Shown in pieces: positions 23,995-34,919 of a stretch of DNA of 64,000 bases; the first letter of the stretch is position 1, and each line of letters starts with the position of its first letter. Made by a program: the position numbers and the translations under genes. Under the pieces are notes generated by a model, which saw nothing but the letters and a program-made list of their open reading frames with translations, had not been told where the DNA came from and did no database searches. Source of the DNA: Caulobacter henricii (GTDB taxonomy: Bacteria; Pseudomonadota; Alphaproteobacteria; Caulobacterales; Caulobacteraceae); assembly GCF_001414055.1 (NCBI RefSeq), contig NZ_CP013002.1, positions 1,054,001 to 1,118,000 on the forward strand, written 5' to 3'.

Positions 23995-25824
23995 TTGCAA
24001 ACTCGCCGTCAGATGCTGTTCTCCACTGCGGCCGCCGGCCTCGCCGCCTCGGCTCCGTCGCTCGCCTTCGCCCAGGCCGCCGCACCCGCCAACGGCGAAG
24101 TGGCCAAGATGAATGCCCTGTTCGACGACGCCATGGCCAAGTTGCTGCGGCAAGCCCCTGAACTGGCCACGGGGCTGGGTCTGGACAAGGGCGACCTGGC
24201 CTGGACCAAGGGCCTGCTCAGCGATCGATCCTTTGAGGCTCTCGCCGCAGGCGCGGTCCAGACCCGCGAGCAGTTGAAGGCCCTGCGCGCCATCGACCGC
24301 AAGTCAATGTCGGGCATGGACGCTGTCAATTACGACACCGTTGAGTTCACCCTGGCGGTGCAGGACGAGGGTAGCAAGTTCACCTATGCCGGTGGCGGCT
24401 CTGGTGCGCCCTATGTGCTGAGCCAGCTGACAGGCAGCTACCAGTCGATGCCTGACTTCCTCGACACCCAGCACGCAATCGAAACCCGGGCCGACGCGGA
24501 CGCCTACCTGCAGCGGATGGAGGGCTTTGCCCGCCTGATGGACCAGGAAACCATCATCGCCAAGCGCGACTACGCCGACGGCGTGATCCCCCCCGACTTT
24601 GTGATCGACAAGACCCTGATCCAGATGAAGGCCTTTGCCGACACTCCGACGGCCGAGGCTCCGCTGATCAAGTCGATCGTGCGCCGTACTGCCGAAAAGA
24701 AGATCGAGGGTGACTGGGCCGGCGAGGCGACCAAGGTCTATCTGAACTCGGTCCTGCCTGCCCTGAAGCGCCAGATCGTCCTGCTTGAAAGTGTGCGGCC
24801 CAAGGCCACCCATGACGCCGGCGTTTGGCGCCTGAAGGACGGCGGTGACTACTACGCCACCTCGCTGAAGAACTATACGACCGCCAATCTGACGCCTGAC
24901 GAGATCCACCAGCTGGGTCTGGACACGGTCAAGTCGATCGAGGCCCAGGCCGACAAGCTCTTCAAATCCATCGGCATGACCAAGGGTACGGTCGGCCAGC
25001 GCATGGCCGAGCTGGGCAAGGACATCTACGAGAACACCGATGCGGCCAAGGAACAGCTGATCGCTGACCTCAACGTCAAGGCCAAGTGGATTGAGAAGCA
25101 ACTGCCGGCCTATTTCGGGCAGCTGCCCAAGGCCCCGCTGGAAATCCGCCGGGTACCCAAGGCCATCGAGGCCGGCGCGCCGGGCGGCTACTACAATTCG
25201 CCCTCGCTCGACGGCAAGCGTCCGGGGATCTACTGGATCAACCTTCGCGACACCAAGGAACAGGCCAAGTACACCCTGACGACCCTGACCGTGCACGAAG
25301 GCGTACCCGGCCACCATCTACAGCTCACGCTCTCCAACGAGGCCAAGGGTTTGCCGCTGATCCGCAAGGTGATCGGCTTCTCGGGCTATGCTGAGGGCTG
25401 GGCGCTCTATTCCGAAGAGCTGGCCGTCGAGATGGGCATCTACAAGACCGATCCCCGTGGCCAGATCGGCATGCTGCATGACGCCCTGTTCCGCGCCGTT
25501 CGTCTGGTGGTCGACAGCGGCATGCACCACAAGAAGTGGAGCCGCGAGCAGGCGATCAAGTACATGGCCGAAACCATGGGCGACGAGGAAAGCGGCGCGA
25601 TCACCGAGATCGAGCGCTACTGCGTTTGGCCGGGTCAGGCCTGCAGCTACATGATCGGCAAGATCGTCTGGCTGCGTGCCCGCGACAAGGCCCGCAAGGC
25701 CCTGGGCAAGAAGTTCGACATCCGGGAGTTCCACGACGCGGGCCTGCTGTCGGGCATGACGCCCCTGACCGTCCTGGAAAGCGTGATCGACAACTACATC
25801 GCCGCCAAGAAGGCCGGCAAATAG
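23995..25824 (+). CDS. exported DUF885 family protein (putative zinc peptidase)
   Basis: 609 aa from a TTG start with AGGGG upstream. An N-terminal twin-arginine signal (TRRQMLF, hydrophobic stretch, cleavage after LAFA) implies export as a folded protein. The rest matches the DUF885 family, with the metal-site-like motif TVHEGVPGHHLQL near residue 435 and GYAEGWALYSEELA near 465, the glutamate of which is a plausible third ligand. The family is thought to be metallopeptidase-like, but substrates are mostly unknown. A palindromic element and a long hairpin follow it. Confidence 0.9.
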   Translation: MQTRRQMLFSTAAAGLAASAPSLAFAQAAAPANGEVAKMNALFDDAMAKLLRQAPELATGLGLDKGDLAWTKGLLSDRSFEALAAGAVQTREQLKALRAIDRKSMSGMDAVNYDTVEFTLAVQDEGSKFTYAGGGSGAPYVLSQLTGSYQSMPDFLDTQHAIETRADADAYLQRMEGFARLMDQETIIAKRDYADGVIPPDFVIDKTLIQMKAFADTPTAEAPLIKSIVRRTAEKKIEGDWAGEATKVYLNSVLPALKRQIVLLESVRPKATHDAGVWRLKDGGDYYATSLKNYTTANLTPDEIHQLGLDTVKSIEAQADKLFKSIGMTKGTVGQRMAELGKDIYENTDAAKEQLIADLNVKAKWIEKQLPAYFGQLPKAPLEIRRVPKAIEAGAPGGYYNSPSLDGKRPGIYWINLRDTKEQAKYTLTTLTVHEGVPGHHLQLTLSNEAKGLPLIRKVIGFSGYAEGWALYSEELAVEMGIYKTDPRGQIGMLHDALFRAVRLVVDSGMHHKKWSREQAIKYMAETMGDEESGAITEIERYCVWPGQACSYMIGKIVWLRARDKARKALGKKFDIREFHDAGLLSGMTPLTVLESVIDNYIAAKKAGK

Positions 25825-25848
25825 CGGCGTCAGGAGAGTTGGGGCCTG

Positions 25849-25893
25849 GAGCGTTTTCCGATAGGTGTGAAGCAGTTATCGGGTCGAAAATGC
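25849..25893. repeat. imperfect palindromic element after DUF885 gene
   Basis: GAGCGTTTTCCGAT faces ATCGGGTCGAAAATGCTC across about 13 nt, forming an imperfect hairpin. Palindromes built on GAGCnTTTTCCG / CGnAAAnTGCTC are widespread in intergenic regions of alphaproteobacteria. It may double as a transcript end for the DUF885 gene. Confidence 0.55.
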
Positions 25894-25920
25894 TCTAAGC
25901 TTTTGATTTAGGAATCTTTT

Positions 25921-25954
25921 CTTCTGACCCTGATGAAGTCATCAGGGTCAGAAG
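25921..25954. terminator. 34-bp perfect hairpin between convergent genes
   Basis: CTTCTGACCCTGATGA and its exact reverse complement are separated by AG, giving a near-perfect stem. It lies between the convergent DUF885 and EAL genes, 6 nt past the EAL stop. A T tract is absent on both sides, so it is a terminator-like or mRNA-stabilising hairpin rather than a classical intrinsic terminator. Confidence 0.6.
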
Positions 25955-25959
25955 GGGTT

Positions 25960-27567
25960 CTAACCCCAGCTCTCCGAAGCCCCGGCCCGGCGGGCAATGG
26001 TTTTGACGGCCGAGGGCGGCTTCAGGGCCGGCTTGGGCATGTCTGCCGGCTTGCCGTAAAGCCAGCCCTGACCGAAATCGACGCCAGCGTCGCGCACGAC
26101 GTCCTCGACCTCGGCCGACTCGATCATTTCGGCGACCGTGCGGATCTTCAGATCGCGGCACATTTCCACCAGGCGCCGCACCATGGCCCCCTCGCGCCCG
26201 TTGGCGGCCAGTTCCCGAACATAGCGTCCGTCGATCTTGACGATGTCCAGGCTGAGTTCCTGCAGATAGGCAAAGGAGGCGGCACCCGATCCGAAATCGT
26301 CAAGACAGACCAGCGATCCCATGCCGCGCAGGGACTGGATATGGCGATTGGCCCGCGGCAGGTCGTCGATGGCAGCGCTCTCGGTGATCTCGAAGATCAG
26401 GCGGCCTTTGGCCTGGTCGAACTTGGCCAGCAAACGCGAGACGTGGTCGACGAAGCCCTCGGTGACGATCGTTCGGCCGGAGACATTGACGGCCAGTTTC
26501 AGGTCGCCCGACCGGTCCTGGGCCAGGCGGCGGGTGGCCTGTTCGACAATGGCGTGGTCCAGTTCCTCGATCAGGTCGAACTCTTCGGCCATCCGGATCA
26601 GGGCGAAGGGACTTGCGCCCTCCTCGAAACGGACCAGCACCTCATGGTGGTGGGCCTCGCCCGTCGCCAGATTGACGACCGGCTGATAGGCGAGATTGAA
26701 GCGGCGCTGGCTGACGGCAACGCCCAAGGCTCCGGCGCGCGCCAGGGTGCGCTTGACCGAGCGGTTCATCGCTTCGGCCAGGCTCATCGGCGGCGTGTCT
26801 TTCAGGCCCTCGCTCAGGAAATCGTCGAGAGCGTAGCGCAGGGCTCGCATGGAACGCGCCGAGGCGTTTCCGGGCTCCAGCGACACCACGTGGGCGCTGG
26901 CGTCCAGTTCGAGCATGTGGCTGAGCCGGCGCGTCAGATTGTCGGTATTCTCGTCCTTGGCCCGCACCACGGCGTAGCGGTCGTCCGACAGTCGCGTGGC
27001 CGCGGCACCGCCGTGGGATTCCGCGCGAACCGCGCCGGCGACATGGGCGTCCAGCACCTCGGCTTCCGATTGCGGCAGGGCCGCACGGCGCTCGCCGAGC
27101 CCGGCGAACTCGATCATGGCCAGTTCCAGCTCGATCCCGGTCACGCGCGCGGCTTCGAACAAGCCCTTCGCGATGTCCTCGAAGGATTCCCTTGGATGCA
27201 GGCCATCGGAGCCGACGGCGGGGCTGGGAGCCTGACTGGTGGTGAGGGCGCAGGACAGACGGCCGCCGTTTTCGGGCAAGGCGCGCATGACGACGCTGAC
27301 ATGACGTTCTGTCGGCCCCGCCAGGCGGACGATCACCGGACCCCGGCGTGCGCCGTCATCGGCGCAGGCGATGATCGCATCCATCAGGGCCTGATCGGAC
27401 GGGCAAAACAGGTCGCGCCAGACCTTTCCGGTCAGGGCGGCCTCATTCAGCCCGACAATGCGCTGGGCGGCCCCCAGGGCCATGTCGATCGTGCCGTCGC
27501 GAATCTCGACCAGCAGGTCGGCGCTGGCAAAGGCCAGCCCCAGTAGGCGACGTGGATCTATCGACAA
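25960..27567 (-). CDS. PAS - degenerate GGDEF - EAL cyclic-di-GMP phosphodiesterase
   Basis: 535 aa from a TTG at 27567 preceded by AAGGGGAG; the frame upstream lacks a good start. Residues about 10-115 look like a PAS sensor, residues about 130-260 like a GGDEF domain with a lost active site (SDDRYAVV in place of GGDEFAVL), and about 285-520 are an EAL domain. Catalytic EAL residues are intact: EVLVRF, NVSG, EITES, DDFGSG, KIDG, AEMIES and GQGWLYGKP. It should therefore hydrolyse c-di-GMP. The gene is divergent from recA with the SOS box between them. Similar gene order is remembered from Caulobacter. Confidence 0.92.
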   Translation of the reverse strand: MSIDPRRLLGLAFASADLLVEIRDGTIDMALGAAQRIVGLNEAALTGKVWRDLFCPSDQALMDAIIACADDGARRGPVIVRLAGPTERHVSVVMRALPENGGRLSCALTTSQAPSPAVGSDGLHPRESFEDIAKGLFEAARVTGIELELAMIEFAGLGERRAALPQSEAEVLDAHVAGAVRAESHGGAAATRLSDDRYAVVRAKDENTDNLTRRLSHMLELDASAHVVSLEPGNASARSMRALRYALDDFLSEGLKDTPPMSLAEAMNRSVKRTLARAGALGVAVSQRRFNLAYQPVVNLATGEAHHHEVLVRFEEGASPFALIRMAEEFDLIEELDHAIVEQATRRLAQDRSGDLKLAVNVSGRTIVTEGFVDHVSRLLAKFDQAKGRLIFEITESAAIDDLPRANRHIQSLRGMGSLVCLDDFGSGAASFAYLQELSLDIVKIDGRYVRELAANGREGAMVRRLVEMCRDLKIRTVAEMIESAEVEDVVRDAGVDFGQGWLYGKPADMPKPALKPPSAVKTIARRAGASESWG

Positions 27568-27700
27568 GGTTCGGCTCCCCTTACGACCGCAAACGTCGCA
27601 CGCGGGCCTTAAGGACGTGTTTCCCGATCCGGAAATAGACCTGCGACAAAGAGCCGCAAATACCGGATCCGGGTAGAGGAAAGCGGGCTCATTATGAAAA

Positions 27701-27715
27701 GAACATCTTGCGAAC
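27701..27715 (-). promoter_or_regulatory. LexA (SOS) box upstream of recA
   Basis: GAAC-ATCTTGC-GAAC on the plus strand is GTTC-N7-GTTC on the other, a perfect match to the alphaproteobacterial LexA operator. It lies 107 bp before the recA start and 134 bp before the divergent EAL gene. Confidence 0.88.
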
Positions 27716-27821
27716 ACGGAACAAAGGTGGTACGATTTTGAGTGTTCCACCGATCAATGGGCGCGCGAAACGCGAAGCCCGGCTCGGCCGGGCGGAATCA
27801 TGGAATAAGGGCGCATCTCCA

Positions 27822-28886
<1,065 letters not shown>

Positions 28887-28903
28887 GGCCGGACGGCTCC
28901 AAA

Positions 28904-28937
28904 GGTTTCGCGACCTTCGCTCGCTTCGGGCGAAACC
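28904..28937 (+). terminator. hairpin after recA
   Basis: GGTTTCGC and GCGAAACC are 8-bp complementary arms separated by 18 nt, beginning 17 nt past the recA stop. No T tract, so it is either a weak terminator or an mRNA-end structure. Confidence 0.4.
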
Positions 28938-28984
28938 CGCCACTCAGACGCCCGCAGCACCCCCGCCGCGAAGGCCGCGATCCC

Positions 28985-29014
28985 CGGACGCCTGGACCCC
29001 AAACCAGGCGTCCG
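28985..29014 (+). terminator. strong hairpin in the recA-alaS gap
   Basis: An 11-bp perfect stem (CGGACGCCTGG / CCAGGCGTCCG) with an 8-nt loop is followed by GATTTCGTTT, a loose T-rich tail. It is the best terminator candidate in the 305-bp gap 28887-29191, which otherwise must hold the alaS promoter. Confidence 0.6.
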
Positions 29015-29191
29015 ATTTCGTTTGCGGGCTGCGCGCCACCGGCGGGGAGGGTGCCATGGGCCAGCCAATCTGGCCGTTGAAGCGGTGACACTCGGCTCGC
29101 ACCGCCGACTCGGTTTCCACTCCACAGAAAACCGCGCTATGCAGCCCCAACCTCCGGACAGCCGGACTCTATCGAGATCCTAGAGACGCCC

Positions 29192-31840
29192 ATGCCCAGC
29201 CTGAACGAGATCCGCGGAACCTTCCTCGACTATTTCGGCAAGGCCGACCACGCGATCACGCCATCGGCACCGCTGGTGCCGCAGAACGATCCGACCCTGC
29301 TGTTCGTCAATGCGGGCATGGTGCCGTTCAAGAATGCCTTCACCGGGGCCGAGACGCCGGCCTATCCGCGGGCGGTCAGCTCGCAAAAGTGCGTCCGCGC
29401 CGGCGGCAAGCACAATGACCTCGACAATGTCGGCTACACCGCCCGGCATCACACCTTCTTCGAGATGCTCGGCAATTTCTCGTTCGGTGACTATTTCAAG
29501 GAACAGGCGATCAGCCATGCCTGGACCCTGCTGACCCGCGACTTCGCCCTGCCTAAGGACAAGCTGCTGGTCACCGTCTATCACACCGATGAAGAGGCTG
29601 CGGATCTCTGGAAGAAGATCGCCGGACTGACGGATGACCGCATCATCCGCATCGCGACAAACGACAATTTCTGGTCGATGGGCGACACGGGTCCATGCGG
29701 TCCTTGCTCCGAGATCTTCTTTGACCATGGCCCGCACATCCCTGGTGGCCCGCCCGGCAGCCCGGATGAGGACGGCGACCGGTTCATCGAGATCTGGAAC
29801 CTGGTCTTCATGCAGTTCGAGCAGCTGGCCGGCGGTGAGCGCCTGTCCCTGCCCAAGCCGTCGATCGATACCGGCATGGGCCTGGAGCGGGTCGCCGCCG
29901 TCCTGCAGGGCGTGCACGACAACTATGACATCGACCTGTTCAAGGCCCTGATCGCCGCCAGTGTCGACCTGACCGGCGTCAAGGCAGAAGGGGCACAGGC
30001 CCCGTCGCACCGGGTGATCGCCGACCACCTGCGTTCATCCTCGTTCCTGCTGGCCGATGGCGTCACACCGTCCAATGAAGGCCGCGGTTACGTCCTGCGC
30101 CGGATCATGCGCCGCGCCATGCGCCATGCCTATCTGCTGGGCGCCAATGAGCCCCTGATGCACCGTCTGGCCCCGACCCTGGTCGCCGAGATGGGTCAAG
30201 CCTATCCGGAACTGCGCCGCGCCGAGGCCTCGATCGTCGAAACCCTGCGCCAGGAAGAGGAGCGGTTCCGCGTTACCCTCGGCCGCGGCATGGGTCTGCT
30301 GGATGACGCCACGGCCAACCTGACGTCCGGCGGCGTGCTGGATGGCGAGGTGGCCTTCAAGCTCTATGACACCTATGGCTTCCCACTGGACCTGACCCAG
30401 GATGCCGTGCGCGCCAGGGGCATTACGGTCGACACCGACGGCTTCGATGTGGCCATGGAGCGCCAGCGCACCATGGCGCGCGCCAACTGGGCCGGATCGG
30501 GCCAGACCGGCGCGGCTGCCGCCTGGTTCGGCATCAAGGAACGCACGGGTCCGACCGACTTCGTCGGCTACGACAACACCGAGACCACAGGCGTGGTGAA
30601 GGCCCTTCTGGTCGACGGTGCCGAGGCGCAGGCCGCAGCGGCTGGCCAGACCGTCGAGGTCCTGCTGGACCGCACCAGCTTCTATGCCGAGAGCGGCGGC
30701 CAGGCCGGCGACACCGGCGTGATAGAGGTCAATGGCCGAGAGAGCCGGGTGCTCGACACCCAGAAGCAGGCCGGCGAGCTCTATGTGCACCGCGTTGAAC
30801 TGGCCGGCGACCTGAAGGTCGGCGACAGCGTCGTGGCGTCCGTGGACGCTGCCCGCCGTACCACCACGCGCTCTAACCACTCAGCCGCCCACCTCGTGCA
30901 TGCCGCCCTGCATCATGTGCTGGGTCCTCACGTTGCCCAGAAGGGCCAGATGGTCGATGGCGAACGCATGCGCTTCGACTTCAGTCATGGCGGTCCGCTG
31001 TCGCCGGACGAGATCGAGCGCATCGAGACCGAGGTCAACGAAGTCATCCGTCAGAACGTGCCGGCCGAGACTCAGGAAATGGCCCCGCAGGAGGCCATCG
31101 AGGCCGGCGCCGTGGCGCTGTTCGGCGAAAAGTACGGCGATAGCGTCCGGGTTCTGACCCTCGGCAAGTCTCTGACCGAAGCCGGCAAGGCCTATTCGGT
31201 CGAGCTGTGCGGCGGCACTCACGTGGCCCGGACCGGCGACATCGCTTTGTTCAAGATCGTGTCCGAGCAGGGTGTCGCGGCCGGCATCCGCCGCATCGAA
31301 GCCCTGACCGGCGAGGCCGCCCGTCGCTTCCTGCTGGATCAGGCCGGCGTCGCCAAGGCCTTGGCCGACCAGTTCAAGACACCGGTCCTGGAGGTCGCTG
31401 CCCGCGTCGAGGCCCTGATCGCCGAGCGCAAATCGCTTGAAAAGCAGCTGGCCGAGGCCCGCAAGCAGCTGGCCTTGGGCGGCGGCGGTGGCGCGGCCTC
31501 AGGTCCCGAAGACGTGGGCGGCACGGCCTTGATCGCCAAGGTTCTGGACGGCGTCGGCGGCAAGGAGTTGCGCGGGGTGGCCGAGGAGTTCAAGAAGCAG
31601 CTGACGGGCGGCGGAATCGTGGCCCTGGTCGGGACCAGCGACGGCAAGGCTGCCGTGACCGTTGCCGTCACCGCTGATCTGGTCGGCCGGTTCAGCGCTG
31701 CCGACCTCGCCAAGGCCGCTGTTCTGGCCATGGGCGGGCAAGGGGCCGGCGGCAAGGCCGATTTCGCCCAGGGCGGTGCGCCTGACGCCACCAAGGCCCA
31801 GGACGGCCTGGATGCCATCAAGGCCGTCCTCGCCGGCTAA
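29192..31840 (+). CDS. alaS: alanyl-tRNA synthetase
   Basis: 882 aa, a full-length class II synthetase. The N-terminal catalytic core has [30 protein letters not shown] and [13 protein letters not shown]. The editing domain carries the metal-site histidines in [13 protein letters not shown] and [12 protein letters not shown] near residues 570-675. A coiled-coil plus DHHA1 C-terminal domain follows, with a Gly-rich linker around residue 770. It charges tRNA-Ala. A strong intrinsic terminator follows the stop codon. Confidence 0.99.
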   Translation: MPSLNEIRGTFLDYFGKADHAITPSAPLVPQNDPTLLFVNAGMVPFKNAFTGAETPAYPRAVSSQKCVRAGGKHNDLDNVGYTARHHTFFEMLGNFSFGDYFKEQAISHAWTLLTRDFALPKDKLLVTVYHTDEEAADLWKKIAGLTDDRIIRIATNDNFWSMGDTGPCGPCSEIFFDHGPHIPGGPPGSPDEDGDRFIEIWNLVFMQFEQLAGGERLSLPKPSIDTGMGLERVAAVLQGVHDNYDIDLFKALIAASVDLTGVKAEGAQAPSHRVIADHLRSSSFLLADGVTPSNEGRGYVLRRIMRRAMRHAYLLGANEPLMHRLAPTLVAEMGQAYPELRRAEASIVETLRQEEERFRVTLGRGMGLLDDATANLTSGGVLDGEVAFKLYDTYGFPLDLTQDAVRARGITVDTDGFDVAMERQRTMARANWAGSGQTGAAAAWFGIKERTGPTDFVGYDNTETTGVVKALLVDGAEAQAAAAGQTVEVLLDRTSFYAESGGQAGDTGVIEVNGRESRVLDTQKQAGELYVHRVELAGDLKVGDSVVASVDAARRTTTRSNHSAAHLVHAALHHVLGPHVAQKGQMVDGERMRFDFSHGGPLSPDEIERIETEVNEVIRQNVPAETQEMAPQEAIEAGAVALFGEKYGDSVRVLTLGKSLTEAGKAYSVELCGGTHVARTGDIALFKIVSEQGVAAGIRRIEALTGEAARRFLLDQAGVAKALADQFKTPVLEVAARVEALIAERKSLEKQLAEARKQLALGGGGGAASGPEDVGGTALIAKVLDGVGGKELRGVAEEFKKQLTGGGIVALVGTSDGKAAVTVAVTADLVGRFSAADLAKAAVLAMGGQGAGGKADFAQGGAPDATKAQDGLDAIKAVLAG

Positions 31841-31863
31841 GGCCGCTTTAGCCGTTGAAAACG

Positions 31864-31902
31864 AAAGCCCGCCGTCTCGCAGGAGGCGGCGGGCTTTTCT
31901 TT
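31864..31902 (+). terminator. intrinsic terminator of alaS
   Basis: AAAGCCCGCCG and CGGCGGGCTTT form the outer stem, which extends inward by TCTC/GAGG around a GCAG loop and ends in TTTTCTTT. The 3' A tract on the opposite strand means it may also terminate the convergent glyoxalase-like gene. Confidence 0.92.
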
Positions 31903-31906
31903 ACGA

Positions 31907-32284
31907 TCAACTGCTCAGGAATGCCGAGAGCTTGTTGCCGTCCGGGTCCCGGACATAGGCTCCGTAATAGCCATCGCCATAGGCGGGCCGAGGGCCGGGC
32001 GGTCCTTCACAGGTGCCGCCATTGGCCAGGGCCGCCGCATGAAAGGCGTCAATCTGGGCGGTGTTTTCGGCCTGCAGTCCAATCATGATGCCGTTGCCGG
32101 CGCGCGCCGGCTGCCCGTCATGGGGTTTGCAGATGAACACCTTGGCATCGCCGCCTTCCGGCCCATATCCGATCCAGTCGCCCTGCCGCCACAGGCGCTG
32201 CTGGCCCAGTACAGCGGCAATGGCATCGTAGAAGGTCTGGGCGCGGTCCAGATCGTTGGCGCCTATGGTAACGTAGCGGATCAT
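31907..32284 (-). CDS. VOC (glyoxalase/bleomycin resistance) family protein
   Basis: 125 aa from ATG with AAGGAGG 10 nt upstream. One vicinal-oxygen-chelate domain of two beta-alpha-beta-beta-beta units is seen, opening MIRYVTIGANDLDRAQTFYD and ending YVRDPDGNKLSAF. Metal ligands cannot be assigned with confidence. The family includes glyoxalases, dioxygenases and antibiotic-binding proteins; the substrate is unknown here. Confidence 0.9.
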   Translation of the reverse strand: MIRYVTIGANDLDRAQTFYDAIAAVLGQQRLWRQGDWIGYGPEGGDAKVFICKPHDGQPARAGNGIMIGLQAENTAQIDAFHAAALANGGTCEGPPGPRPAYGDGYYGAYVRDPDGNKLSAFLSS

Positions 32285-32352
32285 GGTTGGTGTCCTCCTT
32301 GGTGCCCCAGACTAGCCGCGATGTGGCGCTTGAATCCAGAACGAAGAGGGAA

Positions 32353-33297
32353 CTAGCTGACACCCCATGTCAGCAACATCGCCACGATTGACAGACTCAC
32401 GACCGCCAGGGCTGTGGTCAGGGCGACGGTCCGCGCCGCGCCCCGGGCGAAGACGTCCAGGGCCCGGGTCTGAATGAAGACATTGACCGCCGTCGGTGTC
32501 GCGGCCAGCAGGGTAGCACCCAGCCGGAAGGCGGTTGGAGCGTCGGTCATGCCCACGGCCAGCCAGGTCAGGACCGGCAGGGCCAGCAGCTTGGCGAGGG
32601 CGGCGGCGAGCACCGGCCCCGACTGCGGAGCCAGCTTCGGATCGGCTGAGGGCAGGGCCAGGGCCGCGCCCAGGGCGACCAGGGCCACCGGGCTGCCCGA
32701 CACTGCTGCTGCGGCCAGGGCGCGATCCAGAACGGCGGGTAGGGTGAGGCCCGTGATGGCCAGGCCCACTCCGATCAGCGATGCGACGACGATCGGATTG
32801 GACAGGGCGCGCCATGCGGATCCCGGGATCGAGCGGCCAGCGGCCCAACCCAGCAGGGCGATGCCTGTCGCGGCGATGACCACGAAGTCGACGGCCACGA
32901 CGCCGGCGGCCAGGCGGGCGGCTTCAGGACCGAGGATGGCGACGGCGACGGGCAGGCCGAGAAAGGCGCTGTTGCCAAGGCCGCCGGCCAGGGCCGCACC
33001 GGCGCGCTCTTCCTTTGTCCAGCCGAGGGCGAGGCCCAGGACCAGCAGGCCGGCCATGACCAGCAGGGCCGCCCCGGCATAGGCCGCCAGTCCCCAGGCG
33101 AGCGCGGCTCCGGGCGTTCCGATCCGCGACAGCGACTGGATCAGCAGGGCCGGAAAGCCGATCCAGAACACATAGGCCGACAGGCCGCTGACCATGGGCT
33201 GGTCCAGCAGGCGCAGCCGGACCAGGGCCACGCCGGCACCGACCAGCAGGAAAAACGGCAGAACCCGCGACAGGACGCCGAAAGCAAGCTCGATCAC
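32353..33297 (-). CDS. AEC family transporter (auxin efflux carrier-like)
   Basis: 314 aa from a GTG start. About ten hydrophobic helices arranged in two halves, with LSNPIVVASLIGVGLAITG in the middle and a final TALAVVSLSIVAMLLTWGV helix, match bacterial AEC permeases (inner membrane; malate, malonate or other carboxylate transport in studied cases). The substrate is not predictable. A 37-bp gap separates it from the phytase-like gene upstream on the same strand, so co-transcription is possible. Confidence 0.9.
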   Translation of the reverse strand: MIELAFGVLSRVLPFFLLVGAGVALVRLRLLDQPMVSGLSAYVFWIGFPALLIQSLSRIGTPGAALAWGLAAYAGAALLVMAGLLVLGLALGWTKEERAGAALAGGLGNSAFLGLPVAVAILGPEAARLAAGVVAVDFVVIAATGIALLGWAAGRSIPGSAWRALSNPIVVASLIGVGLAITGLTLPAVLDRALAAAAVSGSPVALVALGAALALPSADPKLAPQSGPVLAAALAKLLALPVLTWLAVGMTDAPTAFRLGATLLAATPTAVNVFIQTRALDVFARGAARTVALTTALAVVSLSIVAMLLTWGVS

Positions 33298-33334
33298 GGG
33301 GCGGCGGCTCCGGTTGGGAGGACGCCCCGCTCTA

Positions 33335-34840
33335 TCACTTGCCGGCGGGTGCCGACCAGCCCGGCAGGGTCAGACGATAGACCAGGACCAGATTGTCATT
33401 GTCGCCCGCCGCGCTGCCGTCGGCTGCCTTGATCCCGGCGTCGAAGGCAATGCCGCCGACCATGCCATTGGCGGTCTGGAAGTCGTTGTCCGAGCCGATG
33501 AACAGGAAGGCATCGTTCGGGGCCTTGGGATCCAGGGCCGGAACCAAGGCCAGGGCCTCGAACTTCTCGGGCAGGGTGAAGGTGTTGGTCGCGGCGTTGT
33601 CGAGGTTGAAGCCGAAGCGGGCCATCTGGGCCGGGTGGATCAGATTGATCAGCTCAACCTGCTGGGCCGGGACGATACCGGCCTCGAGCACGCCATTGGG
33701 GGCCACCGGCTTGGTCGAGGTTTCATAGGCCGTGCCGGCGATATTGGTCGCGCCGGTCGTGTCGACCAGCAGCACGCTGCGATAGACGGCCGGACGGGTC
33801 GCGCCGCCGCCGCGGCCATTGCCGTCGCGGGCCAGGACCAGGAACTGGTGATCGTTCAGGGCCAGAATCTCGGACTGGGCGGCGGTCTTGTCCGGCGCGG
33901 CCCCGTCACCCTTGTTGCGGAACACCGGCAGCTGCATGACATATTCCGCCACCGGCGCGGCCGGGGTGGCGGACTTGCTGATGTCATAGAGGAACAGGCG
34001 GGTATTGGCCCTTGTGTGGTCGGTGTCCTTGCCCGAGGCCGAGTCCTGCACCGTCGCGCTCTGCAGCAGGGCGGCGAGGCGCTTGCCGCCCGGAACCAGG
34101 CTGACGCCCTCGATGCCCTGGTTGTTGCGACGGCCGGTCTCGGGGGCCTTGGCACCGGTCAGGAAGGGCGCGCCGCCGCTCGTCGGGGCCACGGCGGCGA
34201 CCGGGGCGATCACGCCCTTCAGGGCGCCGGCCTTGTCGAAGCGGTAGATGTTGGCGGCATATTCGTCGGAGACGTAGAAGCCGCCGTCGGCGGTCACGGC
34301 CAGGCCTTCGCTGTCCAGGCTGGTGCGGCCGGCGGACTTGGGTTCGGACGGGTCGAGGCCGGTAAAGGTCTGGCCTTTGGCGTCCTTCAGCAGCAAGCCG
34401 CCGTTCGGGGTCAGTTTCACCTGCTCGGGGGCTACAGCCTCGGCTCCGGCATAGGGCGCGAAGGTGAAGCTGAAGCGGTGCAGGCGATTGGCATAGTCCG
34501 AGGTGCCGACGATCGTGCCGACGCCGTTGGGACCGCGATCGGGCAGGGTGGTCAGGGTGCCGGCATAGGTCCCGTCGGCCTGACGCCGCCAGTCGCTGAT
34601 CGCCATGGCCGAGAACGAGCCCAGGGTGTCGCCATTAAAGTCACGCAGGGCGGCCGAAAGCCGGCCGGCCCCGACCAGGCCCTGATTGACCAGTTTGACG
34701 CCGCCGAGCTCGACCGTCACCGCGCCCTCGGCGGTGGCGACATTGGGACGGGACCAGGCGGTCGGCTCCGCCAGGGCAGCCGTGGACAGGGCCAGAAGGG
34801 AGGCGGCGGCGAGCAGGGGCAGGCGGACGAGGCGGGTCAT
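33335..34840 (-). CDS. secreted esterase-like phytase-domain protein
   Basis: 501 aa with a Sec signal peptide (MTRLVRLPLLAAASLLALS, cleavage after AALA). The mature protein fits the esterase-like activity of phytase domain (a beta-propeller), with LPDRGPNGVGT, SLDSEGLAVTADGGFYVSDEY and RNNQGIEGVSLVPGGKRL. Related proteins act on phosphate esters or lipids in the periplasm. No lipobox is seen. The reaction is inferred from family only. Confidence 0.87.
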   Translation of the reverse strand: MTRLVRLPLLAAASLLALSTAALAEPTAWSRPNVATAEGAVTVELGGVKLVNQGLVGAGRLSAALRDFNGDTLGSFSAMAISDWRRQADGTYAGTLTTLPDRGPNGVGTIVGTSDYANRLHRFSFTFAPYAGAEAVAPEQVKLTPNGGLLLKDAKGQTFTGLDPSEPKSAGRTSLDSEGLAVTADGGFYVSDEYAANIYRFDKAGALKGVIAPVAAVAPTSGGAPFLTGAKAPETGRRNNQGIEGVSLVPGGKRLAALLQSATVQDSASGKDTDHTRANTRLFLYDISKSATPAAPVAEYVMQLPVFRNKGDGAAPDKTAAQSEILALNDHQFLVLARDGNGRGGGATRPAVYRSVLLVDTTGATNIAGTAYETSTKPVAPNGVLEAGIVPAQQVELINLIHPAQMARFGFNLDNAATNTFTLPEKFEALALVPALDPKAPNDAFLFIGSDNDFQTANGMVGGIAFDAGIKAADGSAAGDNDNLVLVYRLTLPGWSAPAGK

Positions 34841-34919
34841 GGCGCGTGGTTTCCAGCAGGGATGTCCAGCGCGGTTAGCAGCCTAGATTGACGCTTGAGT
34901 GACAGCCGCCCCTGAAGAC

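Noticed and set aside
25933-27546. 537-aa plus-strand open frame opposite the EAL gene
   Set aside because: The minus-strand EAL protein has all catalytic motifs; the plus frame has none and is a composition shadow.
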